A stretch of DNA of 64,000 bases from Antedon mediterranea (taxonomy: Eukaryota > Echinodermata > Crinoidea > Comatulida > Antedonidae): NCBI RefSeq assembly GCF_964355755.1, contig NC_092680.1, positions 6,489,001 through 6,553,000 of the forward strand, written 5' to 3'. The translations under genes and the position numbers were made by a program. Shown piece after piece: positions 10,916 to 22,478 of this stretch. Below the pieces are notes generated by a model that saw nothing but the letters and a program-made list of their open reading frames with translations, had not been told where the DNA came from and did no database searches. Each line of letters begins with the position of its first letter. The first letter of the stretch is position 1.

Positions 10916-13327
10916 GAAAACTATTGTAATTCCTTGTTTGCTTCCACATTAGCGTGTCACCTTCTTGATTTTAAGTAATTAATTTCACATTTTTGTATGT
11001 CTTTACAAATATCTTCTTTACTTGTCTGCATTGGCCAATATAGGGCGACAACGTGGTTTTTTTCTGTAGGCCAATTAATAGACGGAAACATATCTAGCAA
11101 TTTATTAATCGATAGAACTGCAACAATAAAACTGCCAGCAGCTGTTACCTTGGTGATTATAGGTAGAGCGTTCTTAATGTAGATAATTTCTTTTTTTTTT
11201 CATTTTCAAAATTTAAAATTATTTTTTAATTCTATGTGTCATTATTCTTAGTGATAGACCATTATTTCTCCATGGATATATCTAACGCAGTTAATATCCT
11301 GTGTATCAACCACATCCTTTGTTATTGTATCGTGCCTTTCGTTAAACACGATAACTTTTTTTTAAATTACACTTTCCAGATTTACACCATACTCGTACAC
11401 TGTATACTGTATGTCTAAAACCACTCAGAAATCCTGAATTGGATTTCTTAGCTAGACTTAACGATTATAACCAGTACAACTTATTTTTTTCGTTGGCAGC
11501 TAGACATTGCCGTCTGTACGAGTATTATTCCTTCGTTATTTGTAACTTTATATTTATTGTTGTTAATCACACAATATTTGCTTACACTACTGAGTAGGGT
11601 ATGCACTCCCAGTCGGCTACTAAAGTTATCCCAGTAGATTGATAGTGCATTATTTTGATAAAGCGACGTATGGCACGAGCTAAAACAAACAACCATGTTA
11701 TGTAAACCAAAAGCAAAGATTGCTATGTAAAAACTAATAGGGATCTATCTATCTTACTGAAAACATTTTTTACTTTCAGTCTTGATTGTAAATATTTACA
11801 CTTAGGCATATACATCATATTTGAATGTGAATCGAAATCCGATAGAAGATTTTGCGAACTGCCTTCCGAGCACACCAAACAGCGCCGCTGGTCAACCAGA
11901 ACTCCACTATGTAATGTTTCTGAGCTGTTTAGACATTATATGTAGTTTTCTTAAATATTCATTTTTACATAAACAATTTAGGTTTCATTTGTGAACCTAT
12001 TCTGCGCTTTTTTTGTGTAAAATATCTCCAAGCTACACGGGATACACGGCTGTTTCAAAGATATGAATTAAGTCACGCGCTGCCAACGGTAGAGCGGTGC
12101 ATTGTGGAGCTACCATTCGCAAACATTTAAACGCGAATCCATGTGTGTATACCGGAAGCTGATAATAATTTGACCGTTATAAAACCAACCAATAAGAAAT
12201 AAATATAGACCGAGAGCTGAAATAAACCTATGAATATTCATTAATACAACAGCCGGGACAGAAACCATGTTGTTTTTAAAACCTATTCGACCGATAAAGT
12301 TATCAAAGCCTTTTGACCAATCAGCACATAATAAACAAAATTCAACTATTAAAATTAAGTTTTTTGAAATCTATAATTAACATTCTTCTTTATGAGTATC
12401 TCTTTATTCCAAGTTTACGTTTCCTACGATTTGTTTCATTTTGTTTGGTTAGTGGTATACGTTCGATGTGTTTATTGTGCTGTATAACTCGATATTGAAA
12501 TCTAGTTTTGACAAATCATGTGAAAAGATTACGTCACGTTATCTCAATAGTTAATTAACTGTCAATTCATTAATCATTAATTTAGGACCAAATGATTGAA
12601 AAAAAAACTACAGTATAATTCAACTTTAATTAAATATCGTCACTTAACGAGCCATGTTGAAGATCGAAGAAAACCTATGACTCGTGAAAAACAAATAACG
12701 ATCAATTTTCAGAAATGTTTTACTAATGCGATATACTGAGGAGAAAAAAATAGCCTGTTACTAATGGGAATGAAATAAACGAGCAATTACCACAATAAAA
12801 TGTACATACCCTACTTTGAATACAATTTATTAAATGTTGTGCTTCACCCACCGTCCTATATTGTGTTTTGTGAAAAAGGTCAAGATATAGAAAACAATAA
12901 AGTAACGTCAAGACCCAAACAGTTATAGCTTTACTACTCCTTTTCTCTATTAACGCATCCATCTTTGTTTCACACATTTTTTTTTATACTAATTTTACTG
13001 CTTTAATAATGCTTATACTGTTTAAATACTGTAGTTTAGTTAATGTATTAATGACGGTATTACCACCGAATTATTCTGTATTGTTCTTTTGATTATAATA
13101 CATTGGACCATTTTTATAGGTTAAATATGCGATTTGTTGGCTTGTGTGTTGTGTGTATTACTTTAATGCTATATCTTAATAGATAATTTCCTCTGTTTTA
13201 TTAGAAAAAAATTTGCCACTGGCAATAACCAATATTGAGTAACTCTCTTGAAATAATATGATGCATTGTAAAGAGATATTATTAAGCTTCATAGAGAGTT
13301 AAGCGAGTGACATAACTGTGCTGAGTA
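10916..13327. other. No recognised gene or element
   Basis: AT-rich sequence with short frames only. Frames at 10997-11182, 11236-11418 and 12313-12498 are hydrophobic low-complexity stretches without a family signature or clear splice context. Confidence 0.45.
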
Positions 13328-13352
13328 TTTTTTTTTTTTTTTTTTTTTTTTT
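13328..13352. repeat. Poly-T tract
   Basis: Twenty-five T residues. It could be the reversed tail of an old retroposon, but no body was recognised next to it. Confidence 0.95.
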
Positions 13353-14898
13353 AATAGCCATGGGAATACCAACACTTATAGTGTTACTATCACTAAATAG
13401 GAGTAACTACAGTGTGATTGTGATTGTGATTATTCTGTGTCCATTTTGTTTCCAGTATATCACATTCAATTTCTGTCGACTTACTCGGTGCATCGGTTTT
13501 TATTACAATTCAACAACTTCTATTACCCAATTAGGACATTCCTTTGGTCCTAAAAGACTAAAATTAGCAAAATCAAACATCTTGAAAACAGAAGAACATA
13601 GAGTGCACAAAACTATTTTTAACTGTAAAAAGATGCTTCGTTTAAAGTAATCTGGTGTTATCCAATGAGTATGTGTTTCCTCTTTACATGGATATATCTA
13701 ATTGTGCATTCTTTGTCTCTAATCTTACTAACTTGATACATGATTCTATGAAACACTTTCTTCTTGTCGCTATCTCTCTACCTCTTCACTCCGGATAAAT
13801 TGTAAAAATTATACCATGCGGAAAGTGTTGTAGAGAATTATAAACATACTTGTTATATTTCTATTGCTTTTCTGATATTTATGATTTATATTTATCAATA
13901 TCAACAGCGAGCAATTCGCAAATTACAGCATGGATAATCCATTGCACTATAAACTAGTATGATAAATTATTTATCGTGCTTATAAACTAAGTATCATTTG
14001 AGGCTTAGTGAGTGGTTTTGAAAGAGTCGCACTAGGTTAAGATTAAACCGTGGACAGTGGAAAACAAGTCCGTAACCACCAAGAACAGCTCCACTACTAT
14101 GTGTAATATGTAGAGAGATATATATTGTTTATTAATAACAATGCCTTTTTATACCTTTTACTGTAGAATGAAAACGTTATGCGTGACTACTCTATATTGA
14201 TCCTTTGTTGTTTTTGTCTTTGTTGATCAACCAATAAAGTATACATTTATTAGTTTAACATATTTTACCATAATAACAATAGAGCCTTGTACTTCATATC
14301 GACCAGTAGTTAAATATTAACAACAATAAAATAATATTAGAACTAATAATTATTGAGTTCCTTTCTTTTCGGTTGCCTGTAAAATTATTTGTATAGTAAT
14401 TTCCTCTATTTTAGACTTTAAAACAAAACTAGAAGATAGCTAATCAATAACTATGTCTATGAGGCAAAATATGCATAATTTAAATAATGTATTGCCATAT
14501 AGAGTGATAAAAATAATAATAAATTGTACCGGAAAGGTCTCTTTCAATATTCTTCTTGAATTTCACGGGTGCATTAGCAATGTTGCAACAGGGTATTGGT
14601 GATAGAGTGACTGCACAGATTGAAAATAGGTAATCATAAACTGCAACATTAAATCAAGTACATTGTATAGACAGTTAGTTATGTACTTGAATATGCTGAA
14701 GTGGTGGGACTAACGTGATAAATTACAAAAGCATTAGAATAGTGATGAAATGGCTTGACACCTGTAACAATACTACGCTGGTCTTAAAATTGAATTCGAG
14801 GGAAAATATACCTTAAAAGGTATTATTATTGTTTGATTATTACTGTGTTTGTTACATTTACAGTATTTCGATGGTGGGGAAACATAGACTGGAGATAG

Positions 14899-14976
14899 AT
14901 ACCAACAGTGATTTTTGTCATGATGGGGGGGGGGGGGGGGCACATGGAAATACCAACAGTGATTATTGTTATGATT
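14899..14976. repeat. Direct repeat flanking a 16-G tract
   Basis: A unit of about 26 bp beginning ATACCAACAGTGATT occurs before and after a run of 16 G (14925-14940). The arrangement is a small tandem duplication separated by the G run. The run is a strong block for polymerases and could form a G-quadruplex together with neighbouring G residues. Confidence 0.8.
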
Positions 14977-15179
14977 TAATAGTATTCGCGTCACAGTATC
15001 GCGTTGCCAAAGACACAACACTAAGGCAATAAGTGAGTATAATTATGGAAAGTGAATTTGCACCTTGTCTTGGTCCACACTGTGGAAATAGGCCTACATA
15101 TGTGATAGATTGTAAAATTGTTTCTATGTTAACATACGTTATGTAATTATTGCTTGTCTCTCGAAAAATGATACGTTGT

Positions 15180-15268
15180 TGTTTTTTTTTGTTTTTTTGT
15201 TATACAATATGTTGATGATTTTTGCTGATTTTGGTCGAAATAAATGTTTAACTGAATTGAATTGATTG
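15180..15268 (+). mobile_element. Probable LINE 3' tail remnant
   Basis: Ends AAATAAATGTTTAACTGAATTGAATTGATT. A short (GAATT)n tail after an AATAAA-like string is typical of CR1/L2/RTE-type LINE 3' ends. No coding part remains. Confidence 0.4.
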
Positions 15269-15720
15269 TGAGTCGAGTAGGCGTATTACTTACCTACTGA
15301 ACGTGTTTTGTTATTCATAGATATGCCTAATGATTTAAGTTGTCCGGAATGGTAATGCGTTAATGCTACGGCGATCTCTTTGATATCAATTAAATTACCA
15401 TTAAATCAATCCCAGTTTGTTATGTGAGTACAATTGATAAAAACATAAGAGCTATTAATAATCTTAGATGTATACTTAGTATTCGGAAGTGAGGGTTATA
15501 ACTCATTTGTGCAAATAATTGTTTTTACTGTTTATGAATAAGTGGTAACATGGTATTGTATAATTCAATATTTTAAAAACCAATGCTAAGATATTGTATA
15601 ACCATGGTATAACCGTTTCATTACGTTTATTTATGCAACCAGCAATATACAATAACAAACAAATATACAGTAACCTACGCAAATGAATAGAGAAGACAGC
15701 TTAAGCAACATTGCTTTGAC

Positions 15721-15760
15721 CAGGGAAGAGTGAAATTAAAATGTAATTTCACTCTTCAAT
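15721..15760. mobile_element. 40-bp hAT-like mini hairpin
   Basis: CAGGGAAGAGTGAAATT faces AATTTCACTCTTC with almost no spacer. It is the same inverted-repeat sequence as the elements at 22997-23051, 41182-41215 and 48241-48269. Flanks GCTTTGAC (15713-15720) and GCTGTGAT (15761-15768) match at 6 of 8 positions, as for an aged 8-bp target duplication. Confidence 0.6.
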
Positions 15761-16912
15761 GCTGTGATTTAAATCAGCCAACACACCTTGTATTGATATG
15801 CCTATAATATTAATAACATAAAAAATAACTAAATTAGTTAAATTACAGCTAATTACAATAGACCGGTTTGTATTCTTTTGCAGTGTATACCTATTCTGTA
15901 AATGGCTAGCACGATAGTACCGACCTTTTGGTTAACTTTTTTTTATATTCAATCAACATAATTATTATTAATTACTAGACCTATATATATTTGTATATTT
16001 GTATTGTAATACAACCTTTGAACTTGTGACATATACGGTACCAGGTCAATGTAAACCATACTATTTTTATTACAATACCGGTAAACAATGTGACATGATA
16101 ATCTTTATATAGGCTGAAATTTAACTAATTTAATATAGAGGTAAGAAAGTATAAAGAAATAGGAGAAATTATAATTGCTGCGTTAAGAATTTAAAAAGTC
16201 TTAAAGTATCGTAAATAATGGATGAAAAAAGAAACTCTGTTTTTTTTATGATTATTTTGAGATACCTTCAGGAGATTGCCCTTCATTAATATTGAACTTT
16301 AGTTTGAACATGGATTAAAGAATAATCCATGGTTTGAAGAAATTTACGCTTAAACCGCAGAATAGGATTGAATACGAATACATTTGAAACCACACAAATA
16401 TGTGCAAAGCAACCAACATAAAATATTTACGTACATAACAATCGCGCTAAGGCTGCCATCCATTGTTTTCCTGACGACCGCGGCACGGAATATAAACTAG
16501 CTCGACGACTGATATTAATTAGCCATACTTCATTTATAGGCGGCATGGTGAAAAGGTTTGGGAAAACGGTGATTACCTGAACTTCCAAAGTGTCCAGGTA
16601 ATTTATCATTGTAAATCGATTTCACTACAGTGTAATTTCTCATAATGCGTACGATCCTTGAATTAATGATTAAATGATATACATTTATGTAATGTTCATT
16701 ACAGAAGTAATACTAATAAACCATCACATAATCACAATCTAAAATTGCAGGCACGTAGTTCAGTTCCACTTTAATGATGATTGTTTTATCAGACAGAATA
16801 CAATTAATATGATTTTATAAACATTCCATCCATATTTTGTAGAGAGATTTGGTTATTTTTCAATTTGAAAAAGGGGTTTTAAGGTCAGTGGTGTACAAAT
16901 ATTATATATAAT

Positions 16913-16960
16913 GCTTGGTTCCCACTAGCGATGCAACGTAACGCAATCTACGCAACGTAA
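16913..16960. repeat. Interspersed repeat, GCTTGGTTCCCACTAG type
   Basis: GCTTGGTTCCCACTAG followed by a GTAACGCAAT block recurs at 39134-39162. It is probably the end of a dispersed element. A C-rich run (16983-16993) follows. Confidence 0.5.
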
Positions 16961-17387
16961 GAAAATGCCCTCCCAATTATTGCCCCCCCCCCCACCCCAT
17001 TTTCAGCACTATTGCGTCGTCGGCTCCCACACTTGTGATTACGCAAGCAGGAAAAGACAAACTTGCCATAGTTATAATTAAAATTGTTTGAAATCAATCT
17101 TACTTCATCCACTAAATAATTTCCTTATAAATGTTATTATTTACATACGTTTGGTTTGACATTTTTGTCGAGTAGGACCAGGCCCTGGATTCTGCTTACA
17201 GGCATGCAATTTCGCACTTTTTTGTTTAAAAAAAATCAAAATCGATAGGAAAAATTTACGTAATTTATGCTGTGTAGGTAAAATATTATTTTTTGATAGC
17301 AGTTCTATGATGACCATCGTTAATCATCTTGTCCCGAGTCGCATACTGACAAAACACAAACATAAAAGTCTATATTACTGTTATAAT

Positions 17388-17642
17388 ATTTATTTTATTT
17401 ATTTATTTTTACCATATTTAATGAAGGTGATCCATCCAGCAATTGCTGATCATTAGGAACCCTCAGAGGTTCACAAGACAAACATAGGCCTATACACAAG
17501 GTGCTCTACATAAACAAAGTCCTATTACAAGTCTTTGGGAGTGGATTTGTAATTGTGTCCTTATAGAAAATCCTGACATGTGACGGGACTTGAACCCACG
17601 ACCCTTGGAGTGGTAGCCAAGCATCATAACCACCAAGCCACA
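17388..17642 (-). mobile_element. tRNA-derived SINE, second family, minus strand
   Basis: The minus strand starts GTGGCTTGGTGGTTATGATG (A-box region, complement at 17621-17640). It continues to a B box GGGTTCAAGTCCC (complement at 17585-17597) and ends in a (TTTA)n-type tail (complement at 17388-17412). The body differs from the 10337-10657 SINE, so this is another family built on a different tRNA. Confidence 0.8.
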
Positions 17643-18439
17643 AATTTAAAATTATGAATATCATTATCAATGACTGGAAGCACTATACTTGTCAACATAT
17701 ATTTTTAAATTACTATAATTTTTTTAATATTTCTTCAATACACTTGTCCCTGTGATTTCTCGTAGGCGGACACAAATTATTAAGTTTTGTCTTACAAGCA
17801 TTTGGTACGCCTCTCATAAGTGGACATCTCACGTAGTAAATACGGATAGTTGTTGAAGTTTGAAACAATTTAATACAGTATAAAGGATTTACAATTCTGA
17901 TGATGTAGATGACCTTATGTTTGCATCACGCTTAATTGAGCAGCTTACGGAGTAGTAGGCCAGGCGCAGTAGTGTTAGTTTGAAAATGGTGATTCCATTT
18001 TCACGGATTCTTAGTAGAATGGGAACGTTTAAGAAGGAAAGTCACTAAATTGTATTGAGTAGTTTTCGTTGTTATTTTGTCCTTTCGCTATTATAACTAC
18101 AAGAAAAGTATCGTACGACTACTAAACTTAAGGCTTAGACTCCTTCCGAAGATTCATTCACTTTGGTTCTAGTCGTCAGACAGCTCTTGCTAATTTACAG
18201 CATTACTTTAGCGGTCGGTATCTTTGATCTTTTCAGAAAAAAGGGAACGAGTCGAGTCATAGCTCACATTTAATTCAGCAATAGTACGCGAATTATCTCT
18301 TTAAAACAATTCAGATAATAATCTATGCAAACACAGCCATTCATTATTGTAGCAAAAACAAGAACAACCCCCGGTAGTATTATTTGGCATTTGGCCATGC
18401 ATTATGTTATAGTAGTGCTTTTGTTACTAGACATTTTTA

Positions 18440-18608
18440 GATTTTTATGTAAATGAATCAAAATAATAGTTATTGTTGTTCATTTTCTTTTGTTAACAAT
18501 TCAATAGTCTATATGCACTTTATTCATTTTATTGTTTTATATGTATGTAACATGTAATTCAGCCTTTGGCTGCAATTTTGATATTGAATAAAATGAAATG
18601 AAATGAAA
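18440..18608 (+). mobile_element. Probable LINE 3' end remnant
   Basis: Ends GATATTGAATAAAATGAAATGAAATGAAAT, a short-repeat tail after an AATAAA signal as seen in CR1/L2-like LINEs. The upstream part is AT-rich and carries no readable protein. Confidence 0.4.
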
Positions 18609-20756
18609 TTATAAAATATCATTACTATATTTAGTTAACAGTAATAATATTTGTATATTGATAATCTCCGAGCTCCTTGAGTGCATAATTTACGTTCACA
18701 TATAAATAGCGTCCTTCAATAGAAATGATTATAATCGGTGTTGATAGTGAAAAACACCGGATTAAGAATATATTATAATAAATATAAATATAGACGCAGC
18801 AACTTTAATCTTTAGGTGGATGCGCTTAAAAAGGATTGTTTTTGATTTGCATAGCCTTTGGTTATATTTCGATTTTCAGTTCACTTTCAGTACGTGTTGT
18901 TCATTTATTAAATGAACGATCATGTTTTTTTCCGGTAAAAAATGCAATATTATAGAAACCGATTATGTTTAAGTGACGTTAAATTTGAAGGAGAAGGTAC
19001 TCTTTTTAATGAGCTCCTTATGGAACATTGTTTATGATAACCTATTGCTTGAAATGAGATTTATGTGGGAATCATTTTAAAGGTTATTAACGTGTTGTTT
19101 CTACATTGCTTATCTTAATACTGTATCTACTTTTATTTATATACTATTACTTTTTACATTTATTTACTGTGTTATTAAAGTCATGTGACAGAATTCCTAT
19201 TCTATTCTGATGGAGTTTGGAATTTCACAATGAAGTTTATCAACGAAAGAGTACATTGTTATTATTATTTATAAATAGCATCTAATATATTCTGAGTGAG
19301 TGGGTAAAACCTAATACCAAATTCATAAATAACGTAGGATCTGAAAGGCTAATTATCAAACGTTAAATACGCATTTTTAGTAGAGGGCGGCATATTTGTA
19401 AAGAGGGCGATGTTGTATAGATCCTAAAAGAAAACTAACCTGCCCTCTCGGTCTCAGTATTATATTCCTAACTGAACTGGAGCTCGATAACGTTTAAGTG
19501 TACCAGTACTTTTCTTACCAATACAAAATATTCTAAGGAATCTATAAGCTTCCCTATTCTAAATTTAACTAAAATTAAATATGGAGATAAAACGTATTTT
19601 TGTAATTTAACAAACGATGCATAAATTTGCACAAGTATTATTTGTTCATTTATTTTAATAGTTGGCTTGTGTATAAAACGGACGTGATATAATAATAATA
19701 TTACTTCATACCTGTTACATCTATTACGCTCCATGATGACGCAAAAAATGTAATCGAAAAATCTAGATACGGTAAACCAAGTTACTTATGGATTACTTGC
19801 TCTTGACACATTATCACACGACATATTATTATTTTCTAATCGATTTTTAATTGTTGATAGACGAATGTGTAGCACGATTCATAGAAGAGTATTATAGGAT
19901 GCCAGAGGCAACATAATTATTCTCTTAAATAGTGTGATAATTTGCACGTTGAACATAACACTATTATTAGTGGTGATACTTGAATTAGAATAGGCCTATA
20001 CAACGTACGGTATGAATGTTAAATAGCCCGTAGTTGCCAGTTGCCCCTAACCATGTTCTGAAAAAATGATATTATAAAATTATATAAAATGCACATTGGC
20101 ATGTTCTTACAATCGAAATGATTAAATGTGTATTATAATTGATTGTATTTGTATCATGAAGCTTGGTGATTAGAGGCTAGTGATCTGTCGAGTCCCAACA
20201 GAGAATTACTTGCAATTTGTGTGTGTTCTCTTTGTAACAGTACTTAGGAACAATTACGTTAGAGAGCAAACATTTGACCAATTTATTTGTATTTTTTTAT
20301 TATTTCAATATTTTATGTTTAATTATTTTACAATAATGCTAATAAACGATTTATTTAACGCTTTACTAAGTAACATGAGGTATTTAGAAATAAGTATTTA
20401 CGAGTTCAGTTTACTGTTTTTCAAAAAGAGCCTAAATTCAATTAAATAAGTTTATCCTGTATCAATTTAAAATCTACTTCTGTTTAAGAATATTCTCTCA
20501 TTATTTGTAGGTAATAGGCTATGAGAGATAAAATATGTGTGCCCTTAATGAGTTTAGCCAAGGAGATTGTAATGGCCGGCCAATTTAAGGGTAAATCTTA
20601 TTTTATTGATATTTCATTCGCATGGCATTAAGAATTTATTTGAAATTGACTTCAGAGTATGGTCAAGCTTAGTGATGACGGTCGTATTATATAAGAAACA
20701 TTGTACACGGTTAACAACCTATATAGACAAGTTCTATTTCCTCTGAAATATGATGT
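18609..20756. other. No recognised gene or element
   Basis: AT-rich sequence with short frames only, for example minus 19468-19734 and plus 20180-20449. Both are low in complexity and lack family motifs. Confidence 0.45.
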
Positions 20757-21540
20757 AAGAAGCATTTTTGGGTAGAAGCTGGGATCCACTTGATTTAGGA
20801 TATTTCGACCTCGCTGATTACGAATATGGCGGATCCCAAGCGAAATTCGGCCATCTAAGCCCTTAATTTGCATAATTAAAAATGGCGGCCATTTTTTATA
20901 ATTACCCTATATCTCGAGAACCACTAGTCACAGATAATTAATTTTGGTGTCAAAATGTTTTAAATATATGTTTTTATATTCACTTTAATGACACATTTTC
21001 TCAAAAAATGGATGCAAGTCTTATTTCTGACATTTTGACCTTTGACCTTGATTTATCGTATCTCAGTAACCAATAATCGGAGAGACACGAAATAGGGCTC
21101 AAATTGTTCAGAAACTATACATTCATATTTATTATAATGAAATGTTTTTACAAAAAATGGCCGATTCTACAACTATTGACCTTTGAACTATTAGTCAAAT
21201 ATAATAATATAATAATAATATAACTTTGAAAATTGTGGTCTTATGAATTTTTTTTTCTTTTTAAATTGTTTAAAACATGTGACGTGTTTCTATCCAGTCT
21301 AATGGAATATTTTGTACAAGAATGGCCGATAGTATGGTTATTGACCTTTTAACTACAGCATAGGCCTACTGTATACTAAATATAATATAATTGCATAACT
21401 ATGAAATTATTTATACACAATAACAATTAGTAAAATTATAAAATTCACTGCCATCAAATATAATGTGTTATTATTTATATAGATTTAAAAAGGAATTTGA
21501 ATACGCAAGTTACAATTTTTGAAATTTGAAATTTGAAATT

Positions 21541-22140
21541 ACCTGCCATCAATATGATGGAGTGTGCTTATGTGAACATGTCAGCTTGGAAATTACCTGC
21601 CATCAATATGATGGATTATGATTATAGATTTAAATAAGAATTTGAACACGTAAGCTACATTTGGAAATTACCTGCCATCAATATGATGGATTATGATTAT
21701 AGATTTAAAAAAGAATTTGAACACGTCAGCTACATTTGGAAATTTGGAAATTACCTGCCATCAATATGATGGATTATGATTGTATAGTACCTGCCATCAA
21801 TATGATGGATTATGATTATAGATTTTAAAAAGAATTTGAACACGTAAGCTACATTTGGAAATTACCTGCCATCAATATGATGGATTATGATTATAGATTT
21901 AAAAAAGACTTTGAACACGTCAGCTACATTTGGAAATTTGGAAATTACCTGCCATCAATATGATGGATTATGATTGTATAGTACCTGCCATCAATATGAT
22001 GGATTATGATTAGGCCTATAGATTTAAAAAAGAATTTGAACACGTAAGCTACATTTGAAAATTACTTGCCATCAATATGATGGATTATGATTGTATAGAT
22101 TTAAAAGAAAATGTGAACACGTACGTAAGCTACATTTGGA
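21541..22140. repeat. Nine-unit tandem repeat (CCATCAATATGATGG), left arm
   Basis: Nine occurrences of CCATCAATATGATGG, most followed by ATTATGATTATAGATTTAAA, then GAATTTGAACACGT and AAGCTACATTTGGAAATT; the full unit is about 75 bp. Some units are short, with only GATTGTATAGTACC between boxes. The order of long, short and variant units differs from the mirrored array in the right arm, so units were shuffled or converted after the arms formed. Confidence 0.9.
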
Positions 22141-22153
22141 ATGAACATGTTAA

Positions 22154-22469
22154 GTCAAGTCAAGTCAAGTATCATTTATTATCATTTGTTTTAGGAAAAA
22201 CATAGAAATTCTGTTTGCTCTGTTGGCGGAGCACAATATCCAACGGACACAACACGAACTCAAAAAACAAGAACATTACAAAAAAAAGTCTACATCATAT
22301 TTAAGGCTCTAATAGATCCTGGAAAGAAACTATTTGTAAATCGTGCCTTATTGGCCTTAATAGAACGAAATCGCCGACCGCTGCGCATCAACTGGAACAT
22401 ACTAGAGGCCGGATGAAAATGATCATCTTTGATAGCCACTGCCTTTTTCAGAAGACGATCCGAAAGGGA
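22154..22469 (-). mobile_element. LINE 3' fragment inserted in the left arm
   Basis: 316 bp present only in the left arm, flanked by TTAA at 22150-22153 and 22470-22473. The matching spot in the right arm (near 23960) is contiguous with a single TTAA. On the minus strand it reads as the last codons of a non-LTR retrotransposon protein, with RFTNSFFPGSIRALN, a typical LINE ORF2 end, then a stop. A 3' stretch ending in repeated TTGAC follows. It therefore landed after the palindrome formed. Confidence 0.8.
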
Positions 22470-22478
22470 TTAAGGGCA

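Larger units (their letters stand above)
14977..17387. other. No gene; small repeat pieces only
   Basis: Apart from the LINE-like tail, the 40-bp hairpin and the repeat at 16913 listed separately, I see only AT-rich sequence. A GC-richer island at about 16440-16600 contains a minus-strand frame of 60 codons with a CAG|GTAATC donor-like site, too weak to call an exon. Confidence 0.4.

Noticed and set aside
13318-13650. 110-codon frame starting in the poly-T tract
   Set aside because: The first residues are poly-Phe from the homopolymer, and the rest shows no domain or splice context.
20652-20873. Frames starting MQIKGLDGRISLGIRHIRNQ at both ends of the palindrome
   Set aside because: The two identical readings come from the mirrored arm ends. 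The reading diverges at the boundary and has no family signature, so I treat it as non-coding.
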